This document shows, piece by piece, positions 9,427 to 18,619 of a DNA stretch of 64,000 nt (position 1 is the first letter of the stretch; each line of letters opens with the position of its first letter). A program made the translations under genes and the position numbers. The DNA is from JBGPTK01 sp963797765 (GTDB lineage: Bacteria; Acidobacteriota; Terriglobia; Acidiferrales; UBA7541), in assembly GCA_963797765.1 (NCBI GenBank), contig CAWCQU010000002.1:434001-498000 (forward strand), read 5' to 3'. The notes beneath the pieces were generated by a model, which saw only the letters and a list, made by a program, of their open reading frames with translations, ran no database searches and was not told the origin of the DNA.

Positions 9427-11548
9427 ATGTTCAATAAAGTACGCGGCCAATCCCTCTTCACTATGTTCGCGGCGTTCTACCTGCTCGCTGGTATTGCACC
9501 CGCAATGCGCTCCCAAAGCGATTCGAGTGCGGCCCAGCAAAATCCGCCGGCCACTTTTGAGACGCTAGCCAAATCAGCCGCGGCAGCGCGCGAAGCCGGC
9601 AAAACCGGGGAAGCGATTCGCGATTACCAGCGCTCGGTTGATCTCCGCCCGGATTGGGAAGAAGGTTGGTGGTACCTAGGAACGATGCGATACGATGCCG
9701 ATCAATTCGCGGGCGCAATTCCCGCCTTCCAAAGAATCGTGCAACTCGATCCGCGGCTCGGCCCGGCCTGGAATCTGCTGGGCCTGTGCGAATTCGAAGT
9801 AAAAGATTTTACCAATGCTCGCGCGCATCTGGAAAAGGGTCAGCTCCTCGGCGGCGGTGACGACCCGGAAATTGCGCGCGTCTCCACCTACCATCTGGCC
9901 CTGTTGCTGATTCGCGGCGCGGAATTCGAGCGCGCCTCGTCCTTGCTCGCCGCCGCATTCGGAACGGCGCAAATGCCCGCGCAGATCAAGTACGCGCTGG
10001 GGCTTGCGCTTCTGCGTGTGCCGCTCCTGCCCGAAGAAATGGATCCTTCGCAGGACGCGCTGGTTCACGCCGCGGGCGGCGCGGCGGCGTTGTGGGCGCA
10101 GGATGGCGCCGCAAAAGCGCTCGATAATTTTCAGGCGGCAATCCAGAAGTTTCCAGAGGCGCCCTATGTGCATTACGCCTACGGCCTCGCTCTGTCCGCG
10201 GCCAAACGAGATAAGGAAGCGCTCGATGCGCTGCGCGAGGAGGCGAGAATTTCTCCGCAAAGTGCGCTTCCTCAAATCGAAATCAGCCGGATCGAACTTA
10301 GCATCGGAAATCCACAAAGCGCGCTGATCGCCGCGGAAAAGGCTGTCCGCCTGGCGCCGCGTTCACCGATGGCTCACCTTGCGCTGTCGCAGAGCTTGCA
10401 AGCTCTGGGCAAGAATCCGCAGGCTGCCCAAGAATCCCAAGTTGCAGAGTCGCTGGCGCCGGAAAAGCCTCAACCGGAATCAAGAATGGCCGCGCTGTAC
10501 GCGAATCATTCCGCGCCGGTGCCGGATGACGGCCGCTGGACCCAGGCCATGCTTTATTTTTCCACCGCCCAATATCCCCAAGCCATCGCCGCGCTCAAAG
10601 CCTGGGTCGAACGCACACCGAACGATGGAACCGCGTGGGCGGTGATGGGCCTTTGTGAATTCGAAATGAAGGATTACGACAACGCGTTGATCCACCTGCA
10701 ACGCGGCCAGGCGCTCGGATTCGGCGGCAGCGCGGAATCGGTTCGTCTAGCCAAATATCGCCTGGGAATTTTGCTGGAACAAAACGGCCAATTTGAGAAC
10801 GCCATGGAACTGCTCGCGCCGGAAGCGAATAAAAGTTTGCTCGAAAAGGAAATTGAATTCGTGCTCGGAATGGCGCTGCTGAGAATGGCGCGGCTCCCCG
10901 AAGAGGTGGAATTCGCGCGCAGACCGCTTGTCCAGTCCGCTGGAGAAATCGCCGTGCTTCTTGAAGCCAGCAAATACGATCAAGCGTTTCCGAAATTCCA
11001 GGCGTTGCTCCGCGAATATCCCGGACGCGCCGTTTCTTCACTATGCCTACGGAATCGCGCTCGCCTCTCTTTCGCAATACGCGGAAGCGGAAGCGCAAAT
11101 GCGCGAGGAGATTCGGATTTCGCCGGCAAGCGAATTGCCCTTCGTCCGGCTGGCGACGATCGCCTTAAAGCAGCATCGCGTCCCGGACGCTCTGCCTTCC
11201 GCGGAACGCGCCGTGAAACTCGCGCCCGATTCCGCCGAAGCTCATTACGTTCTCGGACGCACCTACCTTGAATTAGGAGAGGATCAACCGGCGATACGTG
11301 AACTCGAGACCGCGAACAAAATTGCGCCTGACAGTCCACAAATTCATTTCAATCTTGCGAGGGCCTACGCCAAAGCGAAACTTCCGGAAAAAGCCGAACA
11401 AGAGCGCGCCATTTTTATCCGGCTGAATGCTCTGGCGGAGCAGCAGCGCAGCCAGCGTGGAAATCAAAGTTATGAGGGGCCGCGCGATTCGAATGACTTT
11501 TCCGTCACGCGTGCCGAGCCAGCCAAGCCTGTGACACCGCCGCGCTAG
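9427..11548 (+). CDS. exported TPR-repeat protein (one frameshift)
   Basis: About 706 residues after repair. The ATG at 9427 starts a signal peptide (MFNKVRGQSLFTMFAAFYLLAGIAPAM). The body is built of tetratricopeptide units, for example AAAREAGKTGEAIRDYQRSV, and contains two longer similar halves, each with a GLCEFE.KD..NA..HL..GQ.LG unit (near residues 120 and 420), suggesting internal duplication of roughly 300 residues. The frame breaks at the GG pair 11023-11024; deleting one G gives REYPDAPFLHYAYGIALASL and runs to the stop at 11548. TPR scaffolds mediate protein-protein contacts; partner unknown. Convergent with the small exported protein at 11545, sharing four bases at the stops. Confidence 0.85.
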
Positions 11549-11916
11549 CCCTTAGAACGGTCCTTAATTTCCTTGGCGAGTTTTTCGATCTGATGAGCTT
11601 TCTTCATCACGTTCAACGACAACGTCGAGCTCAGATCCGTCGCTGCCACTTCCTGTTTCAGCTGCGAAACCAGATCATAGAGCTTGTCGATATCCGCGCG
11701 AATCTGCCTCTGATTTTCCAGATCGAGCTTTTTCGTGTCCGGGTTGCTGACCCCGGCGCGCTCCAACCCCGCGGGGGCATTGGGGTCGGGTGCATTGGGA
11801 GAAGGACGCGGCGGCGGCGCGGTAGGATGCTGGCCGAACATTGGCATGGACGGAACCGCCATCATTCCGGCAGCGGCGGCAACGGCCATCAACATGTGAC
11901 GTCGAGATTCGAGCAT
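11545..11916 (-). CDS. small exported protein of unknown function
   Basis: 123 residues. The ATG at 11916 is preceded by a strong AGGAGG ribosome site at suitable spacing, so I chose it over longer upstream starts. The N-terminus ESRRHMLMAVAAAAGMMAVP looks like a twin-arginine or Sec leader. It is followed by a proline-rich segment (PPPRPSPNAPDPNAPAG) and a charged helical C-terminus (DLENQRQIRADIDKLYDLVSQ and KKAHQIEKLAKEIKDRSKG) likely to form a coiled coil. Similar lipoprotein-like helical proteins occur in acidobacteria, but I cannot assign a function. Confidence 0.75.
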   Translation of the reverse strand: MLESRRHMLMAVAAAAGMMAVPSMPMFGQHPTAPPPRPSPNAPDPNAPAGLERAGVSNPDTKKLDLENQRQIRADIDKLYDLVSQLKQEVAATDLSSTLSLNVMKKAHQIEKLAKEIKDRSKG

Positions 11917-11990
11917 TACGGCCTCCTGAAAATGAATGTGAAGAAGTGAAATACGGTCACGCATGAAAGTAACGCAGCGTCCGTTCGCAT

Positions 11991-12185
11991 TTAATTTCGC
12001 CGCTCTCCATCCGGAGAGCACAAGTCCGGCCCTTGTTTCTGCGCCAACCTGCGCCGGCGCGCTTTGGGCCAGACGATCATCACGATTCCCAGCACAATGA
12101 ACAGAACGCATACAACCACAATCGTTTTCGGGCCGTACCCATGAAACGACTGTGCGGTTTCATGTGCGGGCAAAGGAATTTGCAT
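11991..12185 (-). CDS. small single-pass membrane protein, hypothetical
   Basis: 64 residues from the ATG at 12185. It has one strong membrane segment (TIVVVCVLFIVLGIVMIVW, about residues 20-38) followed by a basic cytoplasmic-type tail KARRRRLAQK. There is no convincing ribosome site upstream. The membrane segment plus positive-inside charge pattern argues for a real gene, but the length is short and no family is recognised. Confidence 0.45.
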   Translation of the reverse strand: MQIPLPAHETAQSFHGYGPKTIVVVCVLFIVLGIVMIVWPKARRRRLAQKQGPDLCSPDGERRN

Positions 12186-12376
12186 GGGGGCAAGTGTACA
12201 ACCTGCAGTGATTCCGGATAAATCAATATTTCGCTGCCGGAGTCCTCGCTGCCAAGGCCTTTCCAGCGGGACGCTCGGCCACCCGATCAGGCGGCACTGA
12301 TGCAGCGCCTTGACTCAATTTTGACGCTGGCGGAAACTTCCTTGGAAGGTTTATCCGGTCGCGAGAGTCTCGAAAA

Positions 12377-12931
12377 ATGAAATTCACGTACTTTGAAACG
12401 CCGTCCGATTTTCGCAGATGGTTCGAGCAGAACCATTCCTCCGCGCCGGAGTTATGGGTCGGGTTCCACAAGAAAAAATCCGGCAAGCCCAGCATCACCT
12501 GGGCTGAATCCGTTGCCGAAGCGTTATGTTTTGGGTGGATTGATGGGATTCGAAAGCGAGTGGATCAACACCGCTACACGATTCGTTTTACCCCGCGCCG
12601 GCCGCGCAGCGTTTGGAGCGCGATCAATATCAAGCTGGCGCGCAAGCTTTCCGTCGAAGGGCGCATGCAACCCGCCGGGCTGAAAGCGTTCGAAGCGCGG
12701 CTCCCGAACAAATCCGGGATTTACGCCTATGCGCAGCGAAAACCTTCACTCGACGAACCTTACGAAAAAATTCTCCGCAAAAACAAAACTGCTTGGGCGT
12801 TTTTTCAAGCCCAACCGCCGTCGTACCGAAAAGTGGCCACCTGGTGGGTGGTCAGCGCAAAGAAAGAAGAAACCCGCCTCAAGCGCCTGGCAAAACTGAT
12901 CGACTACTCCGCTCAGTCTCGCCGCCTGTGA
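12377..12931 (+). CDS. YdeI/OmpD-associated family protein
   Basis: 184 residues. The sequence has the family's characteristic order: FETPSDFRRWFEQNH near the N-terminus, ELWVGFHKKKSGKPS, the core WAESVAEALCFGWIDG, a basic strand RYTIRFTPRRPRSVWS, and a C-terminal helical part (YEKILRKNKTAWAFFQAQPPSYR) that packs as the YdeI C-terminal domain. Family members are implicated in bacteriocin tolerance in some studies but their biochemical role is not settled. Convergent with the transglutaminase-like gene; 22 bases separate the two stops. Confidence 0.9.
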   Translation: MKFTYFETPSDFRRWFEQNHSSAPELWVGFHKKKSGKPSITWAESVAEALCFGWIDGIRKRVDQHRYTIRFTPRRPRSVWSAINIKLARKLSVEGRMQPAGLKAFEARLPNKSGIYAYAQRKPSLDEPYEKILRKNKTAWAFFQAQPPSYRKVATWWVVSAKKEETRLKRLAKLIDYSAQSRRL

Positions 12932-12953
12932 CTGAACTGCGCATTGGTTCCCT

Positions 12954-14059
12954 TCACGCGCTTGCCGCCGCGGCGATTTCCTTGGACGTGATTTCATATT
13001 TGAAGCCATCCGGATCGAGGCAATCGAGCCTCCCATCGGCCGTCTCGGCTTGTGGATACATAAAGAATCCGATTGGCGCGCCAGTCGATCCCGGCAGCAC
13101 AACATCATGCGCGAAGTTGTAAGCCATCCAGTTCATTTCCCACGAACCGAAAAGACGCGCGCGCGCTTTCGCCACCATGTCGTCATCCAGCGGGCGATTT
13201 CCCGGCGGTTCCTCGAGGATTACCTTGCGCACATCCGCGGGATCGACGGGAACCCAGCCGTGATTGACGAGGTAGACTTCCGCGCGGCAGTGTTGCGCCT
13301 TCGTCACTTTTTCCGATGAAGCGCCCAGGCTTTTATATCCCAGCTCCGACTTGGCCACGCGGATGCCGTAGACGTCGCGCGCTGGAAGTCCCGCTGCGCG
13401 CGCCAGGCCGACGTACAGCGCATTCAGGTCGGCGCACTTGCCGCTCAGATCTTTGGTTTCCAGCATGAAGCGGATATCGCCGATGCCGCAGCCTCGCGTT
13501 TTCGGATTCCGCGCGGTGTTGATCGACAATCCATTCGTAGATCGCTCGGGCTTTTTCTTCGTCCGTCTTTGCTCCCTTGGTAATTTCCATCGCCGTTGTT
13601 TTCACGATGCCGTCCGTCGGCAGCAGTTTTGTGGAGCGCAGAAAATGCTTCAAATCCGCGCGATCTTCTTTCGCCGCGTGAGCAGGTGAGGAAAGGTCCA
13701 CCGAGCAGTTCTTGGTTGCCACCTGGCTGGTTACCACAAGGACCGGCTTCACTCCCGCCGGAAATTCCGCGGCGATGATTCCGAGATCGTCAGTTTTGGC
13801 CGCGACCAATTTCGCGCTGCCGCCTTCGGCGTTAAAGGTATTCGAAATCGTCCTCTGAAAAGGCGTTGGATCGATCAGCGCAGCCGGCACCCAGATGCGC
13901 GTCGCGCCGGAAGGTTTGAGAACTTCCACGCGCGTGGTCACCTCGAAACGTGCGCCAGCTTGTATCCGCTGTGCTCTGTGCAAACAGCTGTCCCGTTTTC
14001 GAAAGCGCCGCGGTAGCCGCCACAATTCCCGTTGATCGCAAAAAATCACGCCGATTCAT
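12954..14059 (-). CDS. Tat-exported transglutaminase-like protein (two frameshifts)
   Basis: About 367 residues after repair. The ATG at 14059 has aaaggcggg just upstream and starts a twin-arginine leader (MNRRDFLRSTGIVAATAA). The frame is broken at 13946-13948 (one extra T in TTT; repaired reading SWRTFEVTTRVEV) and near 13518-13524 (one extra base; repaired reading YEWIVDNTARNPKTRGCGIG). The C-terminal half is a transglutaminase-like fold: catalytic Cys in GKCADLNALYVGLARAAG, His in HCRAEVYLVNHG, and Asp in VPVDPAD. Bacterial members are usually cysteine peptidase-like or of unknown activity. Removal of the two bases gives an exact codon count. Confidence 0.85.
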
Positions 14060-14667
14060 CGTCCCGCCTTTCTTCCAATCCAAATTTTATTTCTTTCCGG
14101 CCGGCAAATTATATCCGATTCCGCGCGCCGGCGTATGAACGTGATATTTCTTTCGGAATGAGTCACGAGAGCGAGGTCCGGGGCAGACGAATCGCTCGGA
14201 CGACGGGCTCGATTTTGCTTGCGGGACTGATTTTGGGGCGAAATCACGCGGAAAACTTGGTCGGCAAACAGGCCCTCGGAAGCATGCGATATAGGAGCGA
14301 TTAGGATTTTGTAACCGCTTGTGTTGTCAATGAGTTGAGCGATTTTGACTATGGTTTCCATTGGCGATTAGCCAGGCGATTAGAAATGTCGGTATTTCGT
14401 CCTGAAATTATTTGTGGCGGGCGCGTTGCGAGGATTGAAATTTTCTGCGGGGCGGGATTGCTGGAAAGCCGTGAAGAGTGCGATGCCGAGCGGCGATGGC
14501 TGCCCGGGAGGGTTAGTTGGGGAACCTTAGCGTATTCTCTCATACCACTATTTACCATAGAGGTAACTACAAAGTCAATGGGAAAATCGGGGATGGTTGT
14601 GGTTCCAGTCGGGGACGAAACTGGATTTGTGCGAGGATTATAATTCTATGGAACTTACAGACCGGAT

Positions 14668-14721
14668 TTACCGCAGAGGCGCCCCGATCAACAGCATCGG
14701 GGCAGACTCCGTGCGCCGAGA
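14668..14721. repeat. dispersed intergenic repeat A, copy 1
   Basis: Starts ttaccgcagaggcgccccga. Related copies start at 22732, 24352 (short) and 37002. The copy at 37002 stays alignable for about 55 bases (ending ..actccg.gcgccga), so this is more than a chance match. All copies are outside genes. Confidence 0.7.
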
Positions 14722-14807
14722 TGGCCGGACGGAGCTTACGATGCGAGTGATTTGAGAGAGAGTAGTGTTGATAAAGCGGAGGAGGATCGATCCAGTAACG
14801 TCAAAAT

Positions 14808-14835
14808 CCCCAGGTGCAACGGCTGGCACCTGGGG
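14808..14835. repeat. perfect 10-bp inverted repeat (hairpin)
   Basis: ccccaggtgc at 14808-14817 and gcacctgggg at 14826-14835 are exact reverse complements around an eight-base loop. No T-run follows, so a terminator is not assured. It abuts the end of similarity of the IS110 relic and may be a separate mobile palindrome. Confidence 0.6.
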
Positions 14836-14839
14836 CACC

Positions 14840-15078
14840 CGGCACGGTCCCTGCAAACTCCGGTAGAACGCCTGCGTTTCACCGCTCTCGTGATCCAGAC
14901 GCCGCTCCAGAAGCAGTTCTCCTGTCTCGTCGTTGGCCATGGCAATCTGCTGTTAGCGTGTGTGAAAATCACATCCTATAATTATCCCGCTGCGGCAGGC
15001 TCGGCTCCTTTTTCCGAGCCTTGGTCGTTAGCGCTAGCAAGTTTACTCGGAGGAAGGAGCCGACAACGTCATCTAATC
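14840..15078 (-). mobile_element. IS110-family relic (5' end and N-terminus of transposase)
   Basis: On the minus strand the sequence IIGCDFHTR-stop-QQIAMANDETGELL, then RRLDHESGETQAFYRSLQG, matches the N-terminus of the IS110-type transposase encoded at 18693 (IIGCDFHPSYQQIAMVNSETG). A TAA replaces the expected Tyr codon, and similarity stops after about 50 residues. The DNA upstream also matches the element's leader (ctccgagta..cttg, ccaaggctcg). So this is a dead 5' fragment of a relative of the IS at 18.6 kb. Confidence 0.8.
15038..15078. repeat. 41-bp direct repeat, copy 1
   Basis: caagtttactcggaggaagg and the next 21 bases recur exactly at 15600-15640 in the same orientation. It corresponds to the outer end of the IS110 relic; a diverged version occurs at the left end of the IS at about 18609-18650. 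Confidence 0.85.
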
Positions 15079-15097
15079 AGCCGTCATTTCACCCTAG

Positions 15098-15436
15098 TTA
15101 AGACCCAAAGCAGCACGTTCCAATTGAAACCAAGGCCACGTAAGCCGTACAAAGGTTGATGAAAATGATGCTGTAGCAAAAATTGGTTGAGCCTTCGTCA
15201 GCTACGCCCAATTTTGCCCTTTTTCCCGACCTGATCCAAAATACATATCCCGCCAGCCACGGAAGGAGGCCGCATAGTGTAGCGAAATATGTGATCACCG
15301 GCGCACCTCGCGTCAAAGGCGCGCGCTTGAGCAGGATGAACAGGAATGCCGTGGTCGTCCAAGCGGCCAAAGTGAAGAGAGCGAAAAAAGCCCTCCTCGG
15401 GGCGCCGCTACTTCCAAAATGGCTCGCTGTAGGCAT
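15098..15436 (-). CDS. small multi-pass membrane protein of unknown function
   Basis: 112 residues from the ATG at 15436, chosen because GAGGAG lies about seven bases upstream; a longer frame to 15556 has no ribosome site. Three hydrophobic segments are visible: AFFALFTLAAWTTTAFLFIL (about 15-34), VITYFATLCGLLPWLAGYVF (about 46-65) and FCYSIIFINLCTAYVALVSI (about 86-105). No family is recognised. It sits between the IS relic and the second copy of the 41-bp repeat, so it may be cargo or a bystander. Confidence 0.65.
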   Translation of the reverse strand: MPTASHFGSSGAPRRAFFALFTLAAWTTTAFLFILLKRAPLTRGAPVITYFATLCGLLPWLAGYVFWIRSGKRAKLGVADEGSTNFCYSIIFINLCTAYVALVSIGTCCFGS

Positions 15437-15599
15437 AAATTCTCCTCTCATTGGCGTGTGGGCAAGAGAATTTGATCGAAGGAAATGTTTGGTCATGTGA
15501 CGCCAGAGTATACCATCTGGGCACTGGCCGCTGCGGATGGAGACGCGGTGCCGCACCCGAGACCTTCTCGTCGCATTGAGCCTGCGCCACGCGCCCTTC

Positions 15600-15640
15600 C
15601 AAGTTTACTCGGAGGAAGGAGCCGACAACGTCATCTAATC
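15600..15640. repeat. 41-bp direct repeat, copy 2
   Basis: Exact match to 15038-15078. The flanks differ on both sides, so only this block was copied. Together the two copies bracket the 15098-15436 membrane protein gene. Confidence 0.85.
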
Positions 15641-15815
15641 GGCCTTGAAGTGTCGCGCCTACGGCGCTTGGGGATTTGCTTTGCTTGTGTTCCCCCCTTA
15701 CGGGGCTGGGCTAACTTGTGGCGCGCCGATGGCGCTTTCGAGAAACCTACCTGCATGATCGCCGTGCGGTGCGCCGGGTTGCCGCCCTAAGAACACACAC
15801 TTGAAGTCAAGAACC

Positions 15816-15848
15816 CCACCCTTCCCGGTGAGGCCGGGAAGGATGGGG
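15816..15848. repeat. long hairpin, family E
   Basis: cccacccttcccgg and a near-complementary ccgggaaggatggg arm flank a short loop. A similar stem, with ccaccct and agggtgg arms, is at 30974-31014. Both lie in intergenic DNA. Could be a terminator-like or REP-like palindrome. Confidence 0.55.
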
Positions 15849-15900
15849 CACCCAAAAACTCTTACCTCAGCGTAATCTAGCACAATGGTATAGTGCATTC

Positions 15901-16842
15901 ATGCGAGTTACTGCAAACCACATTACCGCCAGACGCGAAAAAAATGGCTCCGCAACTCAACACGCACTTCGGGCTTTCTTACTTTTTGCCGCTGTCGCGA
16001 TCCCATTTCAAATTATGCTCGGAGGCCAGACGGGTGTTCTAGAGGCGAATCAAGGCCAGGAGCGAGGGTCGCAGATGGTGGTTAGCCACCCGGAATTGTA
16101 CTGGGGTGCATGGGAAACCGAAGATCCCACGACCGGTGTGATTGATGGAATCCATCTTCAGATGTCGACTGTAGTCCGGGAGGGGGCTGAGTACTTGCAG
16201 AGCTTGGAAATCAAGGTTTATCGCGCGCAGGGAAAAGAAACTACGCGTGCCTGGTTTTCCGCCCACGACGGAACCGATACAACCTGGGATGGGAAGCGGT
16301 TGAGGCTGAAGTTCCAGCCGGCTGTGGCTGGAGAGGTTTCTCTTGATCTCGATCTGGTATTCGATACCTCTGTGCAGAATTGGAGCGGGACTTTCGGGCG
16401 CGACGGGCTGGTCCGCAGTGTTCGCCTGCTGCGCCCGGGTGCTTCCACGGCGCCTTCGAATCGGTTCGTGGGTGATTGGTTCGCGCAGGCCCGATCGTCC
16501 GGCCAGATTCCCTATTCAGCTACCTGCATCCATATCGCCGAGGAAAGCAATCACTCGATGGTGGTTTGGGAAGACAGAAAATCAGGAAGGATTATCAACG
16601 CGCCGATCCGCAACCAATATGGAATTGAACTCGCTGTCGAGAGCCTGAATTCTGATTCGATTCAGATAGGGCCGGGTCCCTCCTCCTTCGGTGGCAACAG
16701 AATCACCTTTGCCGGCAGCCTTTCCGCGGACGGATCGCAGATCGAAGGCCACTGGGCAACCAACGGACATCCCTCCCCCCATTCGATGGTTTTGGTCAAA
16801 TCAACTGGCGAAGGATTTTCGACTTCTCCTTCATCTCCCTAA
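15901..16842 (+). CDS. exported protein of unknown function
   Basis: 313 residues. The N-terminus has a basic stretch followed by a hydrophobic segment (HALRAFLLFAAVAIPFQIML, about 21-40), consistent with a signal sequence. The body contains two similar lipocalin-like or beta-barrel-like blocks: WGAWETEDPTTGVIDGIHLQ and FVGDWFAQARSSGQIPYSAT; both follow a 'W..W' then ligand-like strand pattern and end in GHW-type or W-rich strands (QIEGHWATNG). No catalytic motif is seen. No ribosome site precedes the ATG. Function unknown. Confidence 0.7.
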   Translation: MRVTANHITARREKNGSATQHALRAFLLFAAVAIPFQIMLGGQTGVLEANQGQERGSQMVVSHPELYWGAWETEDPTTGVIDGIHLQMSTVVREGAEYLQSLEIKVYRAQGKETTRAWFSAHDGTDTTWDGKRLRLKFQPAVAGEVSLDLDLVFDTSVQNWSGTFGRDGLVRSVRLLRPGASTAPSNRFVGDWFAQARSSGQIPYSATCIHIAEESNHSMVVWEDRKSGRIINAPIRNQYGIELAVESLNSDSIQIGPGPSSFGGNRITFAGSLSADGSQIEGHWATNGHPSPHSMVLVKSTGEGFSTSPSSP

Positions 16843-16944
16843 GTCGTCCGACTTCGACTCGCGCTCATTCCCTTGTTGTGCTACTCGCGCCGTGGGTGGG
16901 GATCTCTCCTACTCGAAGGCGGAGGTTGCCATTAAGATTGCGGG

Positions 16945-18519
16945 ATGGCGCTTTCTGCCCGGAACCGGATGGTGGCTAAGTCTACTGGGATTGTGATGGC
17001 TGGAGTGTTGCTCAGCCGGATCCTGGGATTTTTTCGGGAGTGGACTGTGGCGCACCAGATGGGGGCGAATGCGGCCACGTCCGCTATTATGCCGCGTTTA
17101 CTTTGCCGGATTTTTTGAATTATCTGGTGGCGGCCGGGTCGTTGAGCGTGACGTTTATTCCGGTGTTTGCGAAATATGTGGCGGAGGGGAAGGAGGACGA
17201 AGGGTGGCACGTTTTTTCGACCGTGGTTACGTTCATGGGCGTGGCGGTGACTCTGCTGGTGATTGCGGGGGAGATTTGGGCGGGAAAACTGGTGACGGCG
17301 ATTGTGCCGGGGTTCAATCCGGCGGAGAAAGAACGGGTGGTTTTTTTGACGCGGATCATGTTGCCGGCGCAGATTTGTTTTTACGAAGGGAGCATCTTGA
17401 GCGCGGTGCAATACGCGAAAAACCAGTTTGTGATTCCTTCGCTGGCGCCGCTGATTTACAACATTGGAATTATTCTGGGAGGAGTGCTGCTGGCTTCGCG
17501 AATCGGGATGACGGGATTCGCGGTGGGCGTGCTGGGCGGGGCAATTGCGGGGAATTTTTTGCTGCAGATTTACGGGGCCACGCGGGCGGGGAGCAAATAC
17601 CGGCCGTCGCTCGATTTGCGGCATCCGGGATTCATCATGTTCATCAAGCTGGCGGTTCCGATCATGCTGGCGCTATCGCTTTCGTTTACGGACGATTGGA
17701 TTATTCGCTGGTTTGGATCGTACCTACAGCCTGCGGCGATTACCTGGCTGAGTTACGCGAAAAATTTGATGCGCGTGCCGCTGGGAGTGGCGGGACAGGC
17801 GGTGGGAGTGGCGTCATTTCCCGGTGATGGCGACGCTTTATTCGGAGAAGAAATTCGATGAATTGAACAGCTTGCTGAATTCCACTTTGAAGGCCTTGAT
17901 TTTCCTGCTGATTCCGATTTCGGCGCTGACAATCGCGGAAAGCTCTCCCCTGGTTTACCTGGTTTTTTCGCACACGCAGATGAAGGCGGTGGATTTGCAG
18001 GCTACGGCGGCGACTTTGGCGTATTTTTCGATCGGGATGTTTGCGTGGGGAGCGCAGAATATTCTGGCGCGGGGATTTTATTCGACGCGGAATACGATGA
18101 CGCCTGCGATTGTGGGGACTTTGTTTACCGTGGTGAATTTGCCTTTGTACTGGTGGCTGGTGCGGCGCGAGGGACATTTGGGATTGGCGCTGGCTAGTTC
18201 GCTGGGGATTATTTTTTATACGGTGGTGCTGTATGTTTTGTTGAACCGGCGGACGGCGAATAAGCAAGCGTGGGCTACGGTACTGTTTTTTGGGAAGGTG
18301 TGCTTTATTTCGGCTGTGGCGGCGGTGATTTGTTTCAAGTTGACTCGGATTTTAGAGTCGCTGATTGCCTGGCACCGGATTACCGGGGCGCTGCTGGTGC
18401 TTACGGCGGTTAGTTCGGTGGGGTTTGTGCTGATTGCGATTTTGGCGAAATTGATGCGGATTCGGGAAGTGGATCATTATTTGAAACGGTTGTGGTCGCT
18501 GGTGCCGGCGCGGGGTTGA
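16945..18519 (+). CDS. murJ: MurJ lipid II flippase (two frameshifts)
   Basis: MviN/MurJ family flippase of the inner membrane that moves lipid II across for peptidoglycan synthesis. The ATG at 16945 gives ARNRMVAKSTGIVMAGVLLS and SRILGFFREW, the family's N-terminal signature. One base is missing near 17071-17088, before YYAAFTLPDFLNYLVAAGSL, and one G is extra at 17823-17824 (repaired ASFPVMATLYSEKKFDEL). Net length 1575 bases gives 524 residues, the usual MurJ size, with about 14 hydrophobic segments. Other landmarks are GSLSVTFIPVFAKY and the late family segment GMFAWGAQNILARGFYSTRN. MurJ is essential in most bacteria, so the shifts are more likely assembly errors than inactivation. Confidence 0.9.
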
Positions 18520-18583
18520 GGCACGGGGAGAACAAGAGCGTTTTAGTGGAATCGACATTGGAGTTTTCGATTGGGGGGTGAGC

Positions 18584-18619
18584 TTACTCGGGATCCCTCA
18601 CTTCGTTTGATTGTATGAC
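18584..18619. repeat. dispersed repeat B, copy 1
   Basis: ttactcgggatccctcactt followed by cgttt..tgac. Further copies at 24914-24947, 27516-27547 and 28699-28731. All lie in intergenic DNA; this copy is fused to the left end of the IS110 element. Confidence 0.65.

Larger units (their letters stand above)
14060..15097. other. gene-poor stretch with repeats and an IS relic
   Basis: About 1 kb without a credible gene. Open frames here (for example 14335-14643) have no family features, no ribosome site and unusual composition. The stretch contains repeat A copy 1 (from 14668), a perfect hairpin (14808-14835) and an IS110 relic (about 14840-15078), listed separately. The plus-strand base skew begins to change around here. 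Confidence 0.6.
15437..15900. other. intergenic: repeats and palindromes, no gene seen
   Basis: Holds the second copy of the 41-bp repeat (15600-15640), a run of palindromic GC-rich motifs (cgcgcctacggcgcttgggg at about 15655-15674; ggcgcgccgatggcgc at about 15721-15736) and the long hairpin at 15816-15848. Just before 15901 a tatagt sequence at about 15890 could be part of a promoter. Confidence 0.55.

Noticed and set aside
12223..12498. Open frame opposite the YdeI-like gene start
   Set aside because: No protein features; overlaps a well-supported gene in the other direction.
14335..14643. 102-residue open frame in the gene-poor stretch
   Set aside because: No ribosome site, no hydrophobic or domain pattern, and it lies among decayed repeats.
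14000..17000. Replication origin call
   Set aside because: The skew changes here, but I saw no cluster of TTATCCACA-like DnaA boxes and no dnaA, dnaN or gidA gene, so I report only the skew.
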